Source: Isoetes taiwanensis | Lineage: Eukaryota; Streptophyta; Lycopodiopsida; Isoetales; Isoetaceae | Length of the DNA: 64,000 nucleotides | Direction: 5' to 3' | NCBI GenBank assembly: GCA_021234155.1 | Contig: JAJEKV010000002.1 | Coordinates: forward strand, 4,227,795-4,291,794 | Part shown: piece after piece, positions 1 through 12,599 of the stretch | Numbering within the stretch: position 1 is the stretch's first letter | Layout: each line of letters starts with the position of its first letter | The notes under the pieces: model-generated | The model's input: only the letters and a program-made list of their open reading frames with translations | What the model was told of the DNA's origin: nothing | Databases searched by the model: none | Program-made: the position numbers and the translations under genes

Positions 1-810
1 CAGAATAATGCCACTTGAAACCACTTGTCACTGGAACTTGTAACATCTGCTTGCCCAGTCGGTTCTCCACCCCTTCTTTACTCAATTTTGACAACCGAAA
101 AAGGTGCAAAAGGAGACGAAGCTCCACACCCAAAGCTGGATTTGCCACAAGAACAGAAAAGGAACGAAGCTGCCACATTCAATCAGAACCACTGCTCCTC
201 GGTTTGAGCAAGACCCACTTACCCTAACCCAGTTCCGGCGCCGGATCCGTTTTTTGCTACAAACCCAAATCGAAAACAACCAAACGGATCAAAATTCATG
301 ATCCAAAGTGCTTCGGGCGGGGATGAAAAGGCCGTGTCTTCTTAAGAGGATTGAAGAATCCCTGCAGAGAATGCTTCCGCTAACCCTAAAATAACCCTAA
401 AGTGAAACATCTCGATGCTTGCATGTATGGCTTATTAAAAAGAAATAGAGAAATAAAAATAAAAGGGGGTAAACCATTGGGGATATGGAATTTAGACAAT
501 AAAAATGCGGAGTGCACTCTAGATATACTGATTAGTATGCCTCGTGCAATACGCCCATGAAATCATATGAAAACCATGCCAAAAAGCGTATAAAATCACA
601 AAAAAAAAACCCTCTATTATAATGCTAGATATTGTATGACAAAATGTGAGTACGGAGTCACATATTCTCACATTGCTAATATTGGACATGTGTGACATTA
701 TTTCAAAGAAAAGTTCAGGGCAAAAACCAATGCTACATGCTAACATTGGATGTGAAGAAAAGGACAAGTGTGTAAATTTTGCATGTGGTAACGTTGTATG
801 CTTAGTATCA

Positions 811-837
811 AAGGAAGGAAGGAAGGAAGGAAGGAAG
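811..837. repeat. GGAA microsatellite
   Basis: About six and a half consecutive GGAA units, seen directly. A CCTT tract of the same type sits at about 49211-49243, the far end of the window. Confidence 0.9.
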
Positions 838-924
838 TATATTTTTACGTCGCACCACAAAGGCAGCGTCACGGAGGACATGCGACCACAAGTACAAAGA
901 AAACAAAAAATACATTGCATGGGC

Positions 925-1072
925 CGAAGCACATCTATTTGGACATCTATTTGGAAAAGGAGCACATCTATTTGGACGATGGTATAGCATATGGAATATG
1001 GGGGCAAAAATCTAAAGGAAAAGGTGACATGTGTTTGGACGATGGGGTGCCATATGAAATATGGAAGAAAAA
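925..1072. repeat. Short degenerate tandem repeat
   Basis: The motif ACATCTATTTGGA occurs three times in about 50 bases. A longer unit, TTTGGACGATGG followed by an ATATGGAATATGG-like tail, then occurs twice. The copies are imperfect and no function is suggested. Confidence 0.6.
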
Positions 1073-3177
1073 ATCTATTACCCATGTAAGTCTTTTTTAG
1101 TTTAAGAAATATTTTTTGGCATGCAAAATATCTGGCCGAAAGGGAATTTAGGGCAAGTGCCTGAAATATTAGGTTAAACAAACTGGAGTGATCCGGCAGC
1201 ACTTCTGGTGGATTGCTTGAGGTGCACATGTTTTAGGCTTTATCTACTTAGAGCATGGCTTTGGCATTTCGACCTCTTTAGCTTTGATAACGGCATGCCG
1301 ACCGACATTGATGAACATGAGCCAGGAATATCAAGTAGGCAATGTAGCTATAGTTGTGCTCTGAAGAGCAGGATGATACATGGAAAATCTATATAATGGT
1401 GGTGCAAATGTAGCTGAAGGCATTGGAGACTGCAATATTGCATACATCTTTGCTCAGAAATGCAATTTTATGCGCAAGGTGATTTCAGTGCCATACATGG
1501 TGACTCGCAAGACATTGATGGCGTTGGCAAAGAGAAAGATCCAAATCAAGCTAATAAGGTTTGATGACTGATATTTATTTGACATTTTGGACGGTGATAT
1601 TCTTGAAATTAATGCATGAGATACCTTACCACTGCATTGCATAAGCTGGTGCTAAAAAAATACACAGGCCTGGCTTCTAGATTAATGGCCTTGTTATTTT
1701 AACCACTGATTTATGCATTTGTGCTTCGTGCCATATTGTCAACATTTTCTGAGCTTCTAGGATGAAGGGTCTTGCTATTTGTAACAATCTGCTATTTGCA
1801 ACAATCTACATATCTGTGCAAAGCATATTAGTGTACTCTTTTTGCGAATTTGTTGGACATTGTAGCTGCAGATCTTAGAGAGCTTAATACATTAGTGTGT
1901 GCGGAAAGGTACATGCTATAATGATGCTAAGCATTGAACATGATTTTCATTGCTATTAGAATTTGCAAGATAATGAGTAGGGACTCTAGGATATGAATCA
2001 ACAAATCAGAAAGATAATGAATCAGCATATTCATTTGCCATAGGTTATGAAGAGATGCCGGGTAAACCTTCTAATGGTTTATGGACATTTGTTTCGTATG
2101 TTTTCTTTTGGAATTTTTTTTTATTACAAGCAGTGTGAAAGGGGGTAACCACACCATGACGCCTGCTAGTAGCTTAGGCTCTTACACATGAACTTGGCTA
2201 ATCGTCCTTTGGTTCTACTGCAGGTAACAGGGTCCTCTGCTCTCTGTTTTGTTTTCAATGCATGATGACTTTGAAGCATTTGGGTTGTGCTATTATTTAT
2301 AATGGAGCAACAATGGTTACATTTGAAAACTTGCAATGATGTATTTTTGGTGGTACATCCACTAGTTATAAGGTAAATTATAGTCATTTGAATATTTTGG
2401 AGTTGTTACTAGAATAAAGGAAAAACTTTTTGAATGAAAAAACTGGTATATGTTTTGTTCTTCACAACGTATTGAATATATGAATGACACGAAAAAAGGA
2501 GATGTTTTAATGCTAAAAGATGTAACCAGGTCTATGTCTTAATGCATATACACCTGTATGTATTGAGAGCTGCAAATTGAATCTTGATTTAGACAAACGT
2601 CTTGATTAAGATTAATGGTCTGGTCTGTACCAAACTTAAGGGGTTTTTTTTTTTTTTCTTTTTTAAATTCAGATGTCCACTAGTGGACTATAATTTATGT
2701 CAATTTTTACTTCCTTTATTTTAGACATTATATTCCCTCACTCACTACTTGTTGGTAATTTGGACTAAACTTTCATATGGTTGGACAGATTGGATACGGA
2801 ATGTTTTAAATACCTATGCTTTTAAGACCATAATGTTTAGCTTATCACATGCAAATGGTGATGTTTCCCACCATTAGATCATAGATAAAAAATTTGGGAC
2901 TTTACCTTTCATAGGGAATAAGAGGTTTTGATTTCAGGATGGTATACTTGTGTATACTTGTGAAATAATGAGTCCTAAGCCTTTGGGTCCCCTTTAATAA
3001 TTTTTTAAAAAATAAACCCCTTAACTTAATAGTTAAACAAAGGATCGATTTGTTTCTCGACTTTAGGGATATGGATACACTAGGGCTTTATACCAGGGCA
3101 TCGGAATGGACGGGCGAATGACCAGATGACCGCATTGAATGCTCCTTCCAATTCCCAAGAAACTTAGGTATGGATCT

Positions 3178-3660
3178 TTAGCTGGGATTGACAGTTAGTA
3201 AGTTTTGATCATTAGCTTTGACGGGTTTTCCATGAAGAACGACTGCATCGAGACCACAGAAGTTATGAATGACAGAGCATTCATCTCTGACCAAAACTTT
3301 TGATTTAGTAAGATCCTGATTGTAGTATACTATGGATTTAGAATCTGGCCCTGATAACTTCATATCCTCTTCTGATCTGATCTTGAGCGCCTCAATACCG
3401 TGCATATTGAGGAAGAAACCTTATGGTGTAAAGAAAGCCTAGATTACTACTGTAACAGCACCCTTATGGCTAATGTACCGGAGTCTCATGGATTAAAATG
3501 TGGAAAGAATGAGCTGGTTGGTGATTTGAGTAAGAAAAAGTCCTCAGGGGATGCTATGCATAATAAGATCCAGCATGGTCTGGAGCTTAGTACAAATATT
3601 ATCTCAGTTCCAGAAACACAAGATTGTGATGGATTTACATCAGACCAAGATAATGATCAG
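3178..3660. other. Unidentified coding-like stretch
   Basis: On the + strand a frame open through 3400-3660 encodes a charged, non-repetitive peptide ending in SDQDNDQ and stops exactly at a plausible donor (CAG|GTAACT at 3658-3666). On the minus strand 3178-3405 is also open for 75 codons and looks protein-like. I recognise neither. The + frame ends in phase 0, whereas the next plausible exon downstream (5539, YAE1-like) needs phase 2, so the two do not join directly. The stretch also lies outside the transposon that starts at 4211. It may be one exon of an unrelated gene or a pseudogene piece. Confidence 0.25.
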
Positions 3661-4210
3661 GTAACTTTTATATTACTAATTAAATTTTAGGGCCTATGTA
3701 CCATTGATCTAGTTACTTGGAATGCAAGTCTCCATGTGATTACAAGCTGTGTTTACTCCTCGAAAGATGATCTGCCTTTAATTAATTCATACATGGTCTG
3801 TATTATGCTCTTCAGGCTGTTTATTAGTAATATGTTCTGAATAATAACGTTATGCTTCATCATTTTGACACCTTTCCTTCTATTTATGCTAAAACTAATG
3901 ATATGCAAAGGGCTACAAGGGGTGAAATGTGATAAACTGAAAGTAATCACATGTACCTTTTGGCCCTTCAATCATTACCAGTTTCTTGGTAACGTTTTGA
4001 TGGTTGGCTGCAGGTATGAATTACTCTTCTTCCCTTGTCGTTTCTTTGCTTTGGTTGTTGGTGTTTGGCTGGTAGAAGGTATACAAAATATGAATATTGA
4101 GAGATTCCTATGAAATACAAGAGATCAGGTAAAAGCTCACATGCTGGTGCAATGTCTGTGAGATGTTTAGACAGAACTTTGACTTAAACTTTATTGTTTT
4201 GTTATTCTAA

Positions 4211-4540
4211 GGGTCTATTCGCACCCATGGTTAAGTTTAGTTAAGTTAACTTTTACCGTTAAGTTAAGTTAACACTAACCGGGTGATTGCCTTCACACCA
4301 AAGCTAGTTAAAAAATTTAGTTAGGCTAACTTAACGAAAAACCATTTCGCACTCGTTTAGTTAAAAAAATTGGTTAAAAAATAACTTAACTAACTAACTA
4401 AATGCTTTCGAACATGTCTAGTTAAGTTAGCCAAGGCATAAAAAAATTATAAGCACATTTAACTAAACTTAAAGTGAGCTCTATGAGGTCATTTAACTTT
4501 TAGTGCTAATTTTTGGGTTGCCCCTAGGGGGGGAAAACCC
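4211..4540 (+). repeat. Left terminal inverted repeat of the 8.6 kb element
   Basis: Begins GGGTCTATTCGCACC and carries many GTTAAGTTA/TTAACTTAAC motifs up to about 4440. It ends near the GGGTTGCCCCTAGGGG block at about 4514-4530. It pairs with 12600-12838. Confidence 0.7.
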
Positions 4541-5538
4541 TTGTTTATGTGGGTTTTTGGCATATCCTAGGTATATGCTAGAATATTCCTAGAATATGCT
4601 GGTGACTGCTACAAACCTATTCTTCCCTGTAAATTCTCGGTCACCTGCGTTGTGGGTCAGGGATGCTTGAACCGGCTAACTGGGAAGACAAACGAAGCTC
4701 CAATCTTGCAGTCGAAACCGCATGATTCACCAGGGTAGAGCACAACCCAGATCGGCATAGGTTAGGTGCCATTAATGGAACACGGTAATGAACCTACATG
4801 TCAAATTTGCTGCCTTCCTGCCTTGTGGATGAAATTGCTGCTACTGCTCTGCTGCCTTGAGTCTGGATGGATGCCCTGTTGCTTCTTATTTTATTGAAAC
4901 TGAGGTTAGGAGCACTTAGTCTGCTTTGCAGGCCGCATGCCATTCTAAATCACAAAAATTGGGATAGGGAGAACCCGTGGAAAGGAAGAGGGTTTTGTTT
5001 TTTCTGGAGCAACGACATGAATTCTTGCTTAGTTAGAAATCCGAGAAGATAGTTACTGTGCTTCTTTCATACTTTTTATTCGGGAAAGTACCCTCTTCAC
5101 TGGGTTTATGCAAAATAATTAGAGAAACGACATGAATTTTCTTGCTTAGTTAGAATGGATGTCTCACTAGTCATAAAAGTGCACAATATGCCCATTGCAC
5201 CAGAAATTGTCAGCATACTAGATCTTCCATACTAGAGACATAGAGGTGTTCATTTTTCTGCACATAGGTCCTGGTGTAATTACATGTCCAAATTACATAG
5301 ATACTTACATGTTTCACATTCAGAGAGTGTTTAGTGTGCTTATGACACATGCAATGTGTAATGAATACAAAGCCTGATGTGCCTATGATTTGTATTACAA
5401 TTGGGGATACAAGTTACAAGAACTTTCAGATGTCCATGAGAATTTCTCTATTGAGAGAGAATATTCTTATTTGCAAAACACAAATTCCTTCTATTTATTT
5501 ATGTGATCAAATGATGACAATGTTTGGGATTGTGGTAG

Positions 5539-6212
5539 GCACATCGTGGTTGATTTGGAGTCATCTACAATGTCAGAGTGGGCAGATGATGATGATGATA
5601 ATGGATTGAGCACACAAGAATCAAAGGCTAGGCACACGGAGTTCTACAATGTATCCTACTTTTCTATGCATGAAATATCTTATTTTGAAGTTAAATTATC
5701 TGAAAAAATCAGAGCCTTATCACAATAAAGCTTGGGTACAGAGAGGGGATCACTGTTGGCAAAGAGGGTTCTGTTCAAGAAGGATTTGATCTCGGGTTTT
5801 CAAAAGCTTCTGTTGCAGGTTTCAAGTGGGGACTTGCACGAGGAATAACAAGGTATGTCATTCATGTTGTGCCTTTGTGGTTAAGAGAGGCGGTATATAT
5901 CTTTTTTGCATTAGATATAATTGCGCTCTTTTGTAACAGTGCACTCGCAGCATTGCCTGTTCAAGTTAAGGAATCACTATTACAAGATAGTATAAGCTAC
6001 AGTCTCTGCATTCCTGCATTTCTTCAATTTCTTCCAGGAAGGCGTTCGAAATATGCCATAAACATCTTATGCCAAATGAAGGTAGTGACAACACATTAAA
6101 AGGTGGGACTACAGAGTTGCCTGGTGCTCCACAGCTACAGTACATAGAGGCATTCTTTCAAAGAGAACTTGGACTAGTGGAAGCAGAGGTGCAGGTTGAT
6201 AAGTTATGTTGA
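5539..6212 (+). pseudogene. YAE1-domain protein, gene fragment
   Basis: Yae1 proteins act with Lto1 as an adaptor for cytosolic iron-sulfur cluster insertion (known for the family). Three exons join cleanly: 5539-5650 (HIVVDLESSTMSEW, an acidic run, ARHTEFYN), 5731-5852 (LGYREGITVGKEG onward) and one from 5940 (SALAALPVQVKESLLQD). The second exon shows the family hallmark, glycines every fourth residue (GYREG, ITVG, QEG, FDLG, VAG, FKWG, LARG). A further coding stretch, KAFEICHKHLMPNEG onward, runs from about 6039 to a TGA at 6210-6212. It is in a different frame, and I find no GT donor of the right phase to connect it, so there is probably a frameshift or lost splice site. No ATG or 5' exon is seen. 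It lies inside the 8.6 kb TIR element, so a captured fragment is likelier than the functional locus. Confidence 0.7.
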
Positions 6213-7119
6213 TCCTGAGTTTCTATTTGGGAGGAAAAAAAATGCCTATTGTGGACGTGTCTCATTTTGAAAAATACTTATTATATCCTACATTGCATGT
6301 TCAAACTTCAAAACGTAAAAGATGATGACATCAGAACCTCTTGCAAATGAGAGAATTATTAAATCCTATACATTCCAATGTCTGCACACATTTCACTTGC
6401 TGCCAAAAGATCCAGGGCATTGTTTTACTTGGTAACGGCATTTGAAAGCATTGTCTTGTAACCCTTTCAATTGTCTTTCACTTGGTGCAATCTGGTGATG
6501 TTCCAAAAGGATGAATTGGCATCATTTCCAGTGTCGGCTTCCAGATTACAAAGCTTATTTTTATTTTTATTTCCACTAGGATTAAGATGTGATTTTGTTA
6601 AAAACTTCCTGGGATGGAAGAATGGGACTAGAAAGTTGCCAGGAATCGAAACTTCCTTCCTTATTTTGTTCTTCAAACCTGATTGATGTAGCATCGTAAA
6701 ACAATAGTCACCTTAGTGTGTATTTTAATATGTGCAAAACAAATATTGAAATATTAAAAGCATCACTTGCCGTTCTCGATAGCAACTGCAATTTTCCACT
6801 ACGTACCAGTATCATGTTTGACATTTTCGTCAAAACTCCTAAAGAAAATCTATATTTCATTTCGCTCGTACTTCTAAATCTAGATAGCAGAAGGCACCAA
6901 ACTGTTGCATTATAGCAATCCGGAATGCTCCATACCATAATCTATTGCTGGCTCTGCATGCAGACTAGAAAATGGAATTATTTGAAGAAAAAACTGAGTA
7001 ATTCATTAGCCTAGAATTTCCAGAAGACAAGGAGTAATGGTTGCTCCTGAATAACAACAAGCCCTCTTTTGGTCCAACACAATTCGCCAGAAAATAATCA
7101 AGGAACAAAGAAGCTCCAA
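6213..7119. other. No gene seen
   Basis: AT-rich sequence between the YAE1 and PPR fragments of the TIR element. No domain or exon recognised. Confidence 0.5.
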
Positions 7120-8400
7120 CATAGGCACCTTGAAGAAGCACGGGTGCTTTTTTATCAGATGCCCGTGCGGGACATAGTAACTTGGAACACAATGATTGGC
7201 ATATGGACAGCAAGGCAACTTAGAGATGGCCATTAAGTTTTTCAAGCAAATGCCTCGTGAGAATGTGGTATCTGGAATGCCATCATTATGGCTCTCATTA
7301 AACAAGGGCATATCAAGGAAGTTGATCAGTGGTTCGAACAAATGCCTCAATGTAATGTAATTTCATGGAACACTATGATTGCTAGTCACGCAGAACATGG
7401 GCAACTTGAGGACGCCTTGAAACTCCTTGCAAGAATGTTTGTGAGAAATGTCGTTACATGGAATTCTATAATTGGAGGTTTTATAAAGAGGGCAATGAAG
7501 CTTGTATACTGTTTCAACGAATGCCACAACGTGATGTAGCGTCCTACAATGCTATGATCTCAGCCTTTGTTGGGGTTGCCAACTTAATGAGGCAGTATAT
7601 CTCTTTAAACAAATGCCTTATAAGGATGTCATTTTATGGACTGCTATAATTGCAGCTTATGGCACCGACATGGGAAACTTGAGGAGGCCGATCAAGTATT
7701 TGAGCAGTGTCTAGGCGAGAATGTCGTCTCTTGGACGACCATAATTTCGCTCATATACAACAAGAGAAGTTGGCTGAGGCTATGCAGCTCTTTGAAGAGA
7801 TGCCAAAGCAGAACATTCTTTCCTGGAATGTTATTATAACAGGTTGCATGCAACAAGGGCAATACAAGAAGGGTCTGCTTCTTTTTCAACAACTAGTGCA
7901 GGAAGGGATGAAGCCTGATAGAGATCTTATTCTTGCCCTTGTATGTGTCGGGATTTACGCTTTGTCGAGGGCAAAGAGTTGCATGCACTCGTTGCACATT
8001 CAATTTAGAATTAGATGTCTCGTAGGGTGTTTGATGAAATGCTGCGGCGCCTTGATTTTATGGGGATGCACTAATTTTAGCATATGCCCATTATGGGCAT
8101 GGAAAGATGGCTTTGCAATATTTCCATCGGATGGTAGTAGAGGGCACGATGATTAATGAGATTGCTTTAAATCATGTACTTTTATGTATGTATCCATGCT
8201 GGTTTTGCGGATGAATGATGTCACTTATTCACTAACACAACTCCGGCTCAACCCATTGTAATGGACATGAATTGTATTGTTGATCTTTTAGGGACAAAGG
8301 CGGGGGTGGTTAGATGATGCGAAGCCTTCCTTAAGCGTACGCCATTTCAACCCGATGCAACATCATGGGCGGCTTTGCTTAGTTCATCTGCTTGTCCATG
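7120..8400 (+). pseudogene. PPR protein (PLS type), decayed
   Basis: Plant PPR proteins bind organelle RNA, and many are RNA-editing factors. Repeats are visible in all three + frames: FYQMPVRDIVTWNTMIG near 7150, FEQMPQCNVISWNTMIASHAEHGQLEDALKLL from 7335, then NVVTWNSIIGGF, FEQCLGENVVSWTTIIS and FEEMPKQNILSWNVIITGCMQQGQ up to about 7900. The C-terminal part (about 8270-8395) resembles an E motif: NCIVDLLGTKAG, then AFLKRTPFQPDATSW and AALLSS. At least five frame changes or stops interrupt the reading, so it cannot make a protein. No DYW domain follows. It lies within the 8.6 kb TIR element. Confidence 0.85.
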
Positions 8401-8948
8401 CAGAGGCTGACCATTTTGCATCTGAATCAATGTTTATTTCTGCCTTTTTCGTTCTTATCCATTCATGGTTTAACTTTTTCTCATCTCGTCTTTTCATACT
8501 AGCATTTTGATATAAAAATACCATTGGAGTCCACATTATATCAATCATTTTTTATTTCTACACATGCAGAAGACATGCAGAAGACTTTCATAACTCGAGA
8601 GGATGTGTATGGGTTAGTAAAGGATTGCCGGATGAGATAAGATCCGATGGGAGGTACGCTGCTGCATTCCCTTATAATTCACAGTGGACTCACCAAAGTG
8701 GAATGCAGGCAGAATGAACATCAATGTAGACCCGTGTAGACCTTGGCCTACGGATGTTGGAATTTTATGTCAGGCTAAGGAGGAAGATAGAAAAGATTGC
8801 TTTACCCTACAAACTCAACTCAAGCATGGGACCCGGGTGTTGCCAACGTTTAAGAAACAAGAAAGATCAGTAAAATTCTTACCACTTAAATGGCCGCCCT
8901 TACGGAGAATAAATGAGAATCTATGCACACATGAAAGAAGATTTTACT

Positions 8949-9090
8949 TGCCAAAGTGACCTGATTGGCTTCAAGGTTAATTCATTGAGTCTCCTTGCCA
9001 AAGTGACCTGATCGGCTTCAAGATTAATTCATTTAAACTTTCCAAAGTGACCTGATTGATTTTAAGATTAATTCATTGAGTTTCCTTCAT
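8949..9090. repeat. Three-copy tandem repeat, about 48 bp unit
   Basis: Each unit contains CCAAAGTGACCTGAT, then CTTCAAG or a variant, then GATTAATTCATT. The copies start near 8949, 8997 and 9040 and diverge slightly from one another. Confidence 0.85.
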
Positions 9091-9677
9091 TGGTGAGGGA
9101 TATATCTGGTTCGCATTCTCTATCCTCCCACAATGTGATCTGAGAACTTGTCAAACAACTTGGAAAATCTTTTGAAGGAATTGTGTAAATATACCGCGCA
9201 CAGGATATCATGTTGCCCATGTTTAACTAGTATTGAAGCTGTTGTCTGTGGCAACAATACAAATCTAATGATATTCATCATTGCGGTGATGTTTTGTTTG
9301 TAATTGAAGTTATCATTGCTTAATAGCTTGGTAACTATTGTCCTTTATATATGTTACCATGAAGTTCAGACATTCTAAGAATTGTCAAATTTGCAGTACC
9401 CTCTCACTTTGGCTCAGGAGCTTTATGCAACAGTTATTGTTGGTGTTAACATGCTGCAAAAATTGAACTGATGGTTGCAAGAAACAGACATTAAAACAAA
9501 TTCTGGAACATGGTAAAGGGAAAAATGTGGCAGGATCTATCACCTACAAAGCTGTTTATTATTGCTACTGGGAGTGGTAGGCACAATGGCACATTTTTTC
9601 ACCACCATCCCTAGTATGATGAGCAACGGGCTCAGTCCGGTCAGACGCATTTACAAACAATTTTTAGTGTGTCTACC

Positions 9678-9780
9678 GTCTGTTTTCTCCTCCACTTCTC
9701 ATCTCAAGAATTATGTGTCTTCACTAGGGTCTGTTTTCTCCTCCACTTCTCATCCCAAGAATTATGTGTCTTCACTAGGT
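9678..9780. repeat. Two-copy tandem repeat, 51 bp unit
   Basis: The unit starts CTGTTTTCTCCTCCACTTCT and ends ATGTGTCTTCACTAGG. The second copy differs from the first at only a few positions, so the duplication is recent. Confidence 0.9.
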
Positions 9781-10084
9781 TGCATAGCAAGCAGGTGTTA
9801 CTTGGATCTTGGATGGCCATGAACTTATGTCATTGTCCTCATATTGGATGTGATATGATCAGTAACAACATTCTCTGCTGGCATGTTGTTTTAATAGTGG
9901 ATGTGGTAATGTTGATTATTAACATTGCTATCAGACATTAAGGAAATTTCATGCTGCAAATAGCTACTTGCTTTGAGTTCAAAATATCTGGTCTGCAATA
10001 GTCTTAGCTCTTGCCCTCTCCTAGCCTCAATGACATCTGGCTTAGAATGGCCAAATATTTGCTCAACAACTAGATTATAATTCC

Positions 10085-10610
10085 ATCTAGAGGAGGTTTG
10101 CTTTGAAGATGTGCACAAAGTGTTCAACCAAATGCAAGAAAGGAATATTATATCATGTTCAATCATGATTGCAGCACACATAGAGCATGGTTATGGAAAA
10201 GAGACATTTGGCATTTATCAACAGATGCAGTTAGCAAAGGAGAGTCCAAACACAATTATCTACATAGTCCTTCTCAATGGTTGTGCCAGCTTTAGTTTTT
10301 TTAACAGATGGCAAATTAATTCATGCAGATGCTATATAGTATGGGTTTGAATCAGCAACTATCGTTGGGAATGCCCTCATCAATATGCATGGGAAGACTG
10401 ATAATTTGAATGATGCATCTGAGATTTTCAACTGGATGGATGGGAAAGATGTCATATCTTGGAATACAATTGTTGCAACGTATTCCCATTATGGTTTTTT
10501 CAAAGAGGCCCACTATCTTTTCAATGAGACGCGGTTGCATGGCTTCAAACCGGATGAGGCCATGTTCATCGGCATTATAAATGCATGCACTACGAGCTTC
10601 AATGAAATTT
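10085..10610 (+). pseudogene. Second PPR fragment, decayed
   Basis: Repeat-like segments are VFNQMQERNIISCSIMIAAH, then FGIYQQMQLAK (10111-10245), then GNALINMHGKTDNLNDAS, FNWMDGKDVISWNTIVATYS and GFKPDEAMFIGIINACTTS (10365-10600). A stop lies in the connecting stretch (IHADAI* near 10340) and the frame changes around 10300, so it is broken. Only about four repeats remain, far fewer than a full PPR protein. The EMS1-like kinase fragment begins almost immediately downstream on the same strand. Confidence 0.8.
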
Positions 10611-10639
10611 TGCAAGAGTTTAAGTTATGCATCTTTCAG

Positions 10640-11215
10640 CCGGCTGGTCCGCGGTAGTGAAATCTTGTTGTTGGATTGGGTTGTTGTAGGCCTATTCTTT
10701 TGGTGGATTCAAAAGTAATTTTGGGAATTGTTGTTGGAAGTATAGTTGCCATCTTTTGTCTCATATTTGTGGTGATCAGATTTAGGATGATCTTGAAGCA
10801 GGAGAGCATGTCTCTTTTGGCAGAACAAAAGGCCAACCAAAATGCTCTGCCTGATTCTAGCCTCTCCATTAGCAACACTGACAAATTCAAGGAACCCTTG
10901 AGCATCAACATTGCTACCTTTGAAATCCCTTTCTCCAGGCTCACATTTGCAGATATTCTTTTGGCCAATTTCTGTAAAACCAACATCATTGGAGATGGAG
11001 GATTTGAAACTGTTTATAAAGCAATTCCTCCTGATTCGTGCACAGTTGTTGTGAAGAAGCTTAGCTAGGCTAAAAATCAAGGTAACAGGGATTTCCTTGC
11101 AGAGATGCAAACTCCTGGTAAAGTTAAGCACAGAAACCTTCTCTCCCTTTTTGGGTATTACTCCCTGGCAGATGAAAACTTTCTTTTTTATGAATGGCAG
11201 AGGAAGTGGATAAGA
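10640..11215 (+). pseudogene. EMS1-like LRR receptor kinase, 3' fragment
   Basis: EMS1/EXS-type kinases perceive TPD1 peptide in anthers and belong to the LRR-X family (known). A hydrophobic transmembrane segment lies at about 10712-10775, followed by a juxtamembrane stretch containing KEPLSINIATFEIPFSRLTF, then the kinase N-lobe: TNIIGDGGFETVYKA (glycine loop, with Glu where Gly is usual), VVVKKLS (lysine strand), FLAEMQTPGKVKHRNLLSLF and GYYSLADENFLFYEW. A TAG at 11066-11068 interrupts the usual KKLSEAK, and the copy stops after the hinge, so the catalytic loop and C-lobe are absent. The upstream LRR ectodomain is also missing. It is a captured fragment within the 8.6 kb TIR element. Confidence 0.85.
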
Positions 11216-12599
11216 AGGTAATCTATAAATATCTTAATTCCATGTTGTACTAGGAAATTCTAGTCATGCTGTTGTCAATAAGTCTATTCATCTCTATTTA
11301 TACTTTCTTAAGACGCTTCTGCCAACAAATTCGTTTTGCAGCAAAACCTACTTTTTAGCAACTCAAAGATTATCAGGCCCTTTGATTTTATTGGTGTTTT
11401 GTTCTGCGGTTGACATCAATACATCTGGTAAATGGACATCTTTGCGGTGTTCTAGGGAAATATGTCTCAGCATTGCTTCTATCTCTATCGTTGGTGCTGC
11501 ATTTTGTACCATATATGAATGTTCCATCCAAAATTGACCTTGTAAAAGCTATGGACCTTGTTATCTTTAAACTAATGATATATCCTTGCTCTATGGTGTT
11601 GTTAGACTACGTGTTTGGACAATGTCCTTATTGCTTTATGATTTTTTGTTTATTAAAATACATTTTTTTTGTAGAAAGCTAGCATAAGAGTAATCTCGAT
11701 AATTATAGGATATAGAGCTAGGTACGAATTTGATACGTTCGAGATTTTACTTTAATTGCAAAAACGGTATCTAACCTTAAACAGAAAATGAAAGCAGTTG
11801 TAATGCCGTACAAATTCTAGCTCCTATTTCTATGTGGTTGTATTTGCAGCATACAACTTGGAGTTCTACACGGACATACAATGACTTACATTCTAGAAAA
11901 TACAACTTGGAGTTCTACAAGGACATACACTGACTTACACTCTAGAAAATACAGGCCAGTGTATGAAGTTGCGAGTTAATATTTTTCCTTATCCAGGCTT
12001 ACATTTAATATTATTGGCTTCATAGAACTTACAAAGAGTTATGCGGTTATTGAAGACTATTCATTATTCAACTTTAACATGCTTAGAAATTTAATTCGCA
12101 AGCGTATTGCATAATTCCCTCTAACTATAAACTAGAGATTGTGTAAGTGATTACATCTTAAACTTAAGCTACTGGAATCCAACAACACATCTAGGCTATA
12201 AGTTATGACTCAAGCATTCTTACATCATATTGATACCATTCTTACACCATCAATGAAATTTCAAATTAGAACTCTTGGTCTTGGTCATCCACTGTTCCAA
12301 ACTTAAAACATAGAAATTGCACTGCACCGCACCCCCTGCATCAATGCTCATATATGGCTACGATCTCTAAAGGTGTCATATATAGGTCTTGGAATTGTTG
12401 TTGATGCTTTAGAACATAAAAACAACAAATAACGCCTCTTCCTACAAAGGCTTGGTCCATGCACAATTCATAAACAAAGGAAAATAAAACAACACAAAAC
12501 AAAACCCCCCTTTCAAACCATTAATAACCCCAAATACATCAAATGACCCAACAAGAACCATGAAACGAAACGACAGCAAGAAACATGAAAACACACTCT
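11216..12599. other. No gene seen
   Basis: AT-rich interior of the TIR element beyond the kinase fragment. It contains one 53 bp tandem duplication, listed separately. No domain is recognised on either strand. Confidence 0.5.
11849..11952. repeat. Two-copy tandem repeat, about 53 bp unit
   Basis: ATACAACTTGGAGTTCTACA, then a GGACATACA-TGACTTACA stretch, then CTCTAGAAA or ATTCTAGAAA. It occurs twice in succession with a few substitutions. Confidence 0.85.

Larger units (their letters stand above)
1..3177. other. AT-rich DNA, no supported gene
   Basis: I find no coding stretch here with recognisable domains or convincing exon structure. Open frames exist on both strands, the longest about 236 codons at 519-1229 on the minus strand, but their composition is that of chance frames in AT-rich DNA. 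A GGAA microsatellite and a short degenerate tandem lie near 0.8-1.1 kb and are listed separately. Confidence 0.5.
8401..10084. other. No gene seen; two local tandem repeats
   Basis: Interior of the TIR element between its two PPR fragments. A 91-codon frame at 8684-8959 has no recognised similarity. The tandem repeats at 8949-9090 and 9678-9780 are listed separately. Confidence 0.5.

Noticed and set aside
519-1229. A 236-codon minus-strand open frame.
   Set aside because: Phe/Cys/His-rich composition, it crosses a microsatellite, and has no domain or splice context; likely chance.
3400-5650. Joining the coding-like stretch at 3400-3660 to the YAE1 exons as one gene.
   Set aside because: The splice phases (0 and 2) do not match, and the transposon boundary at 4211 lies between them.
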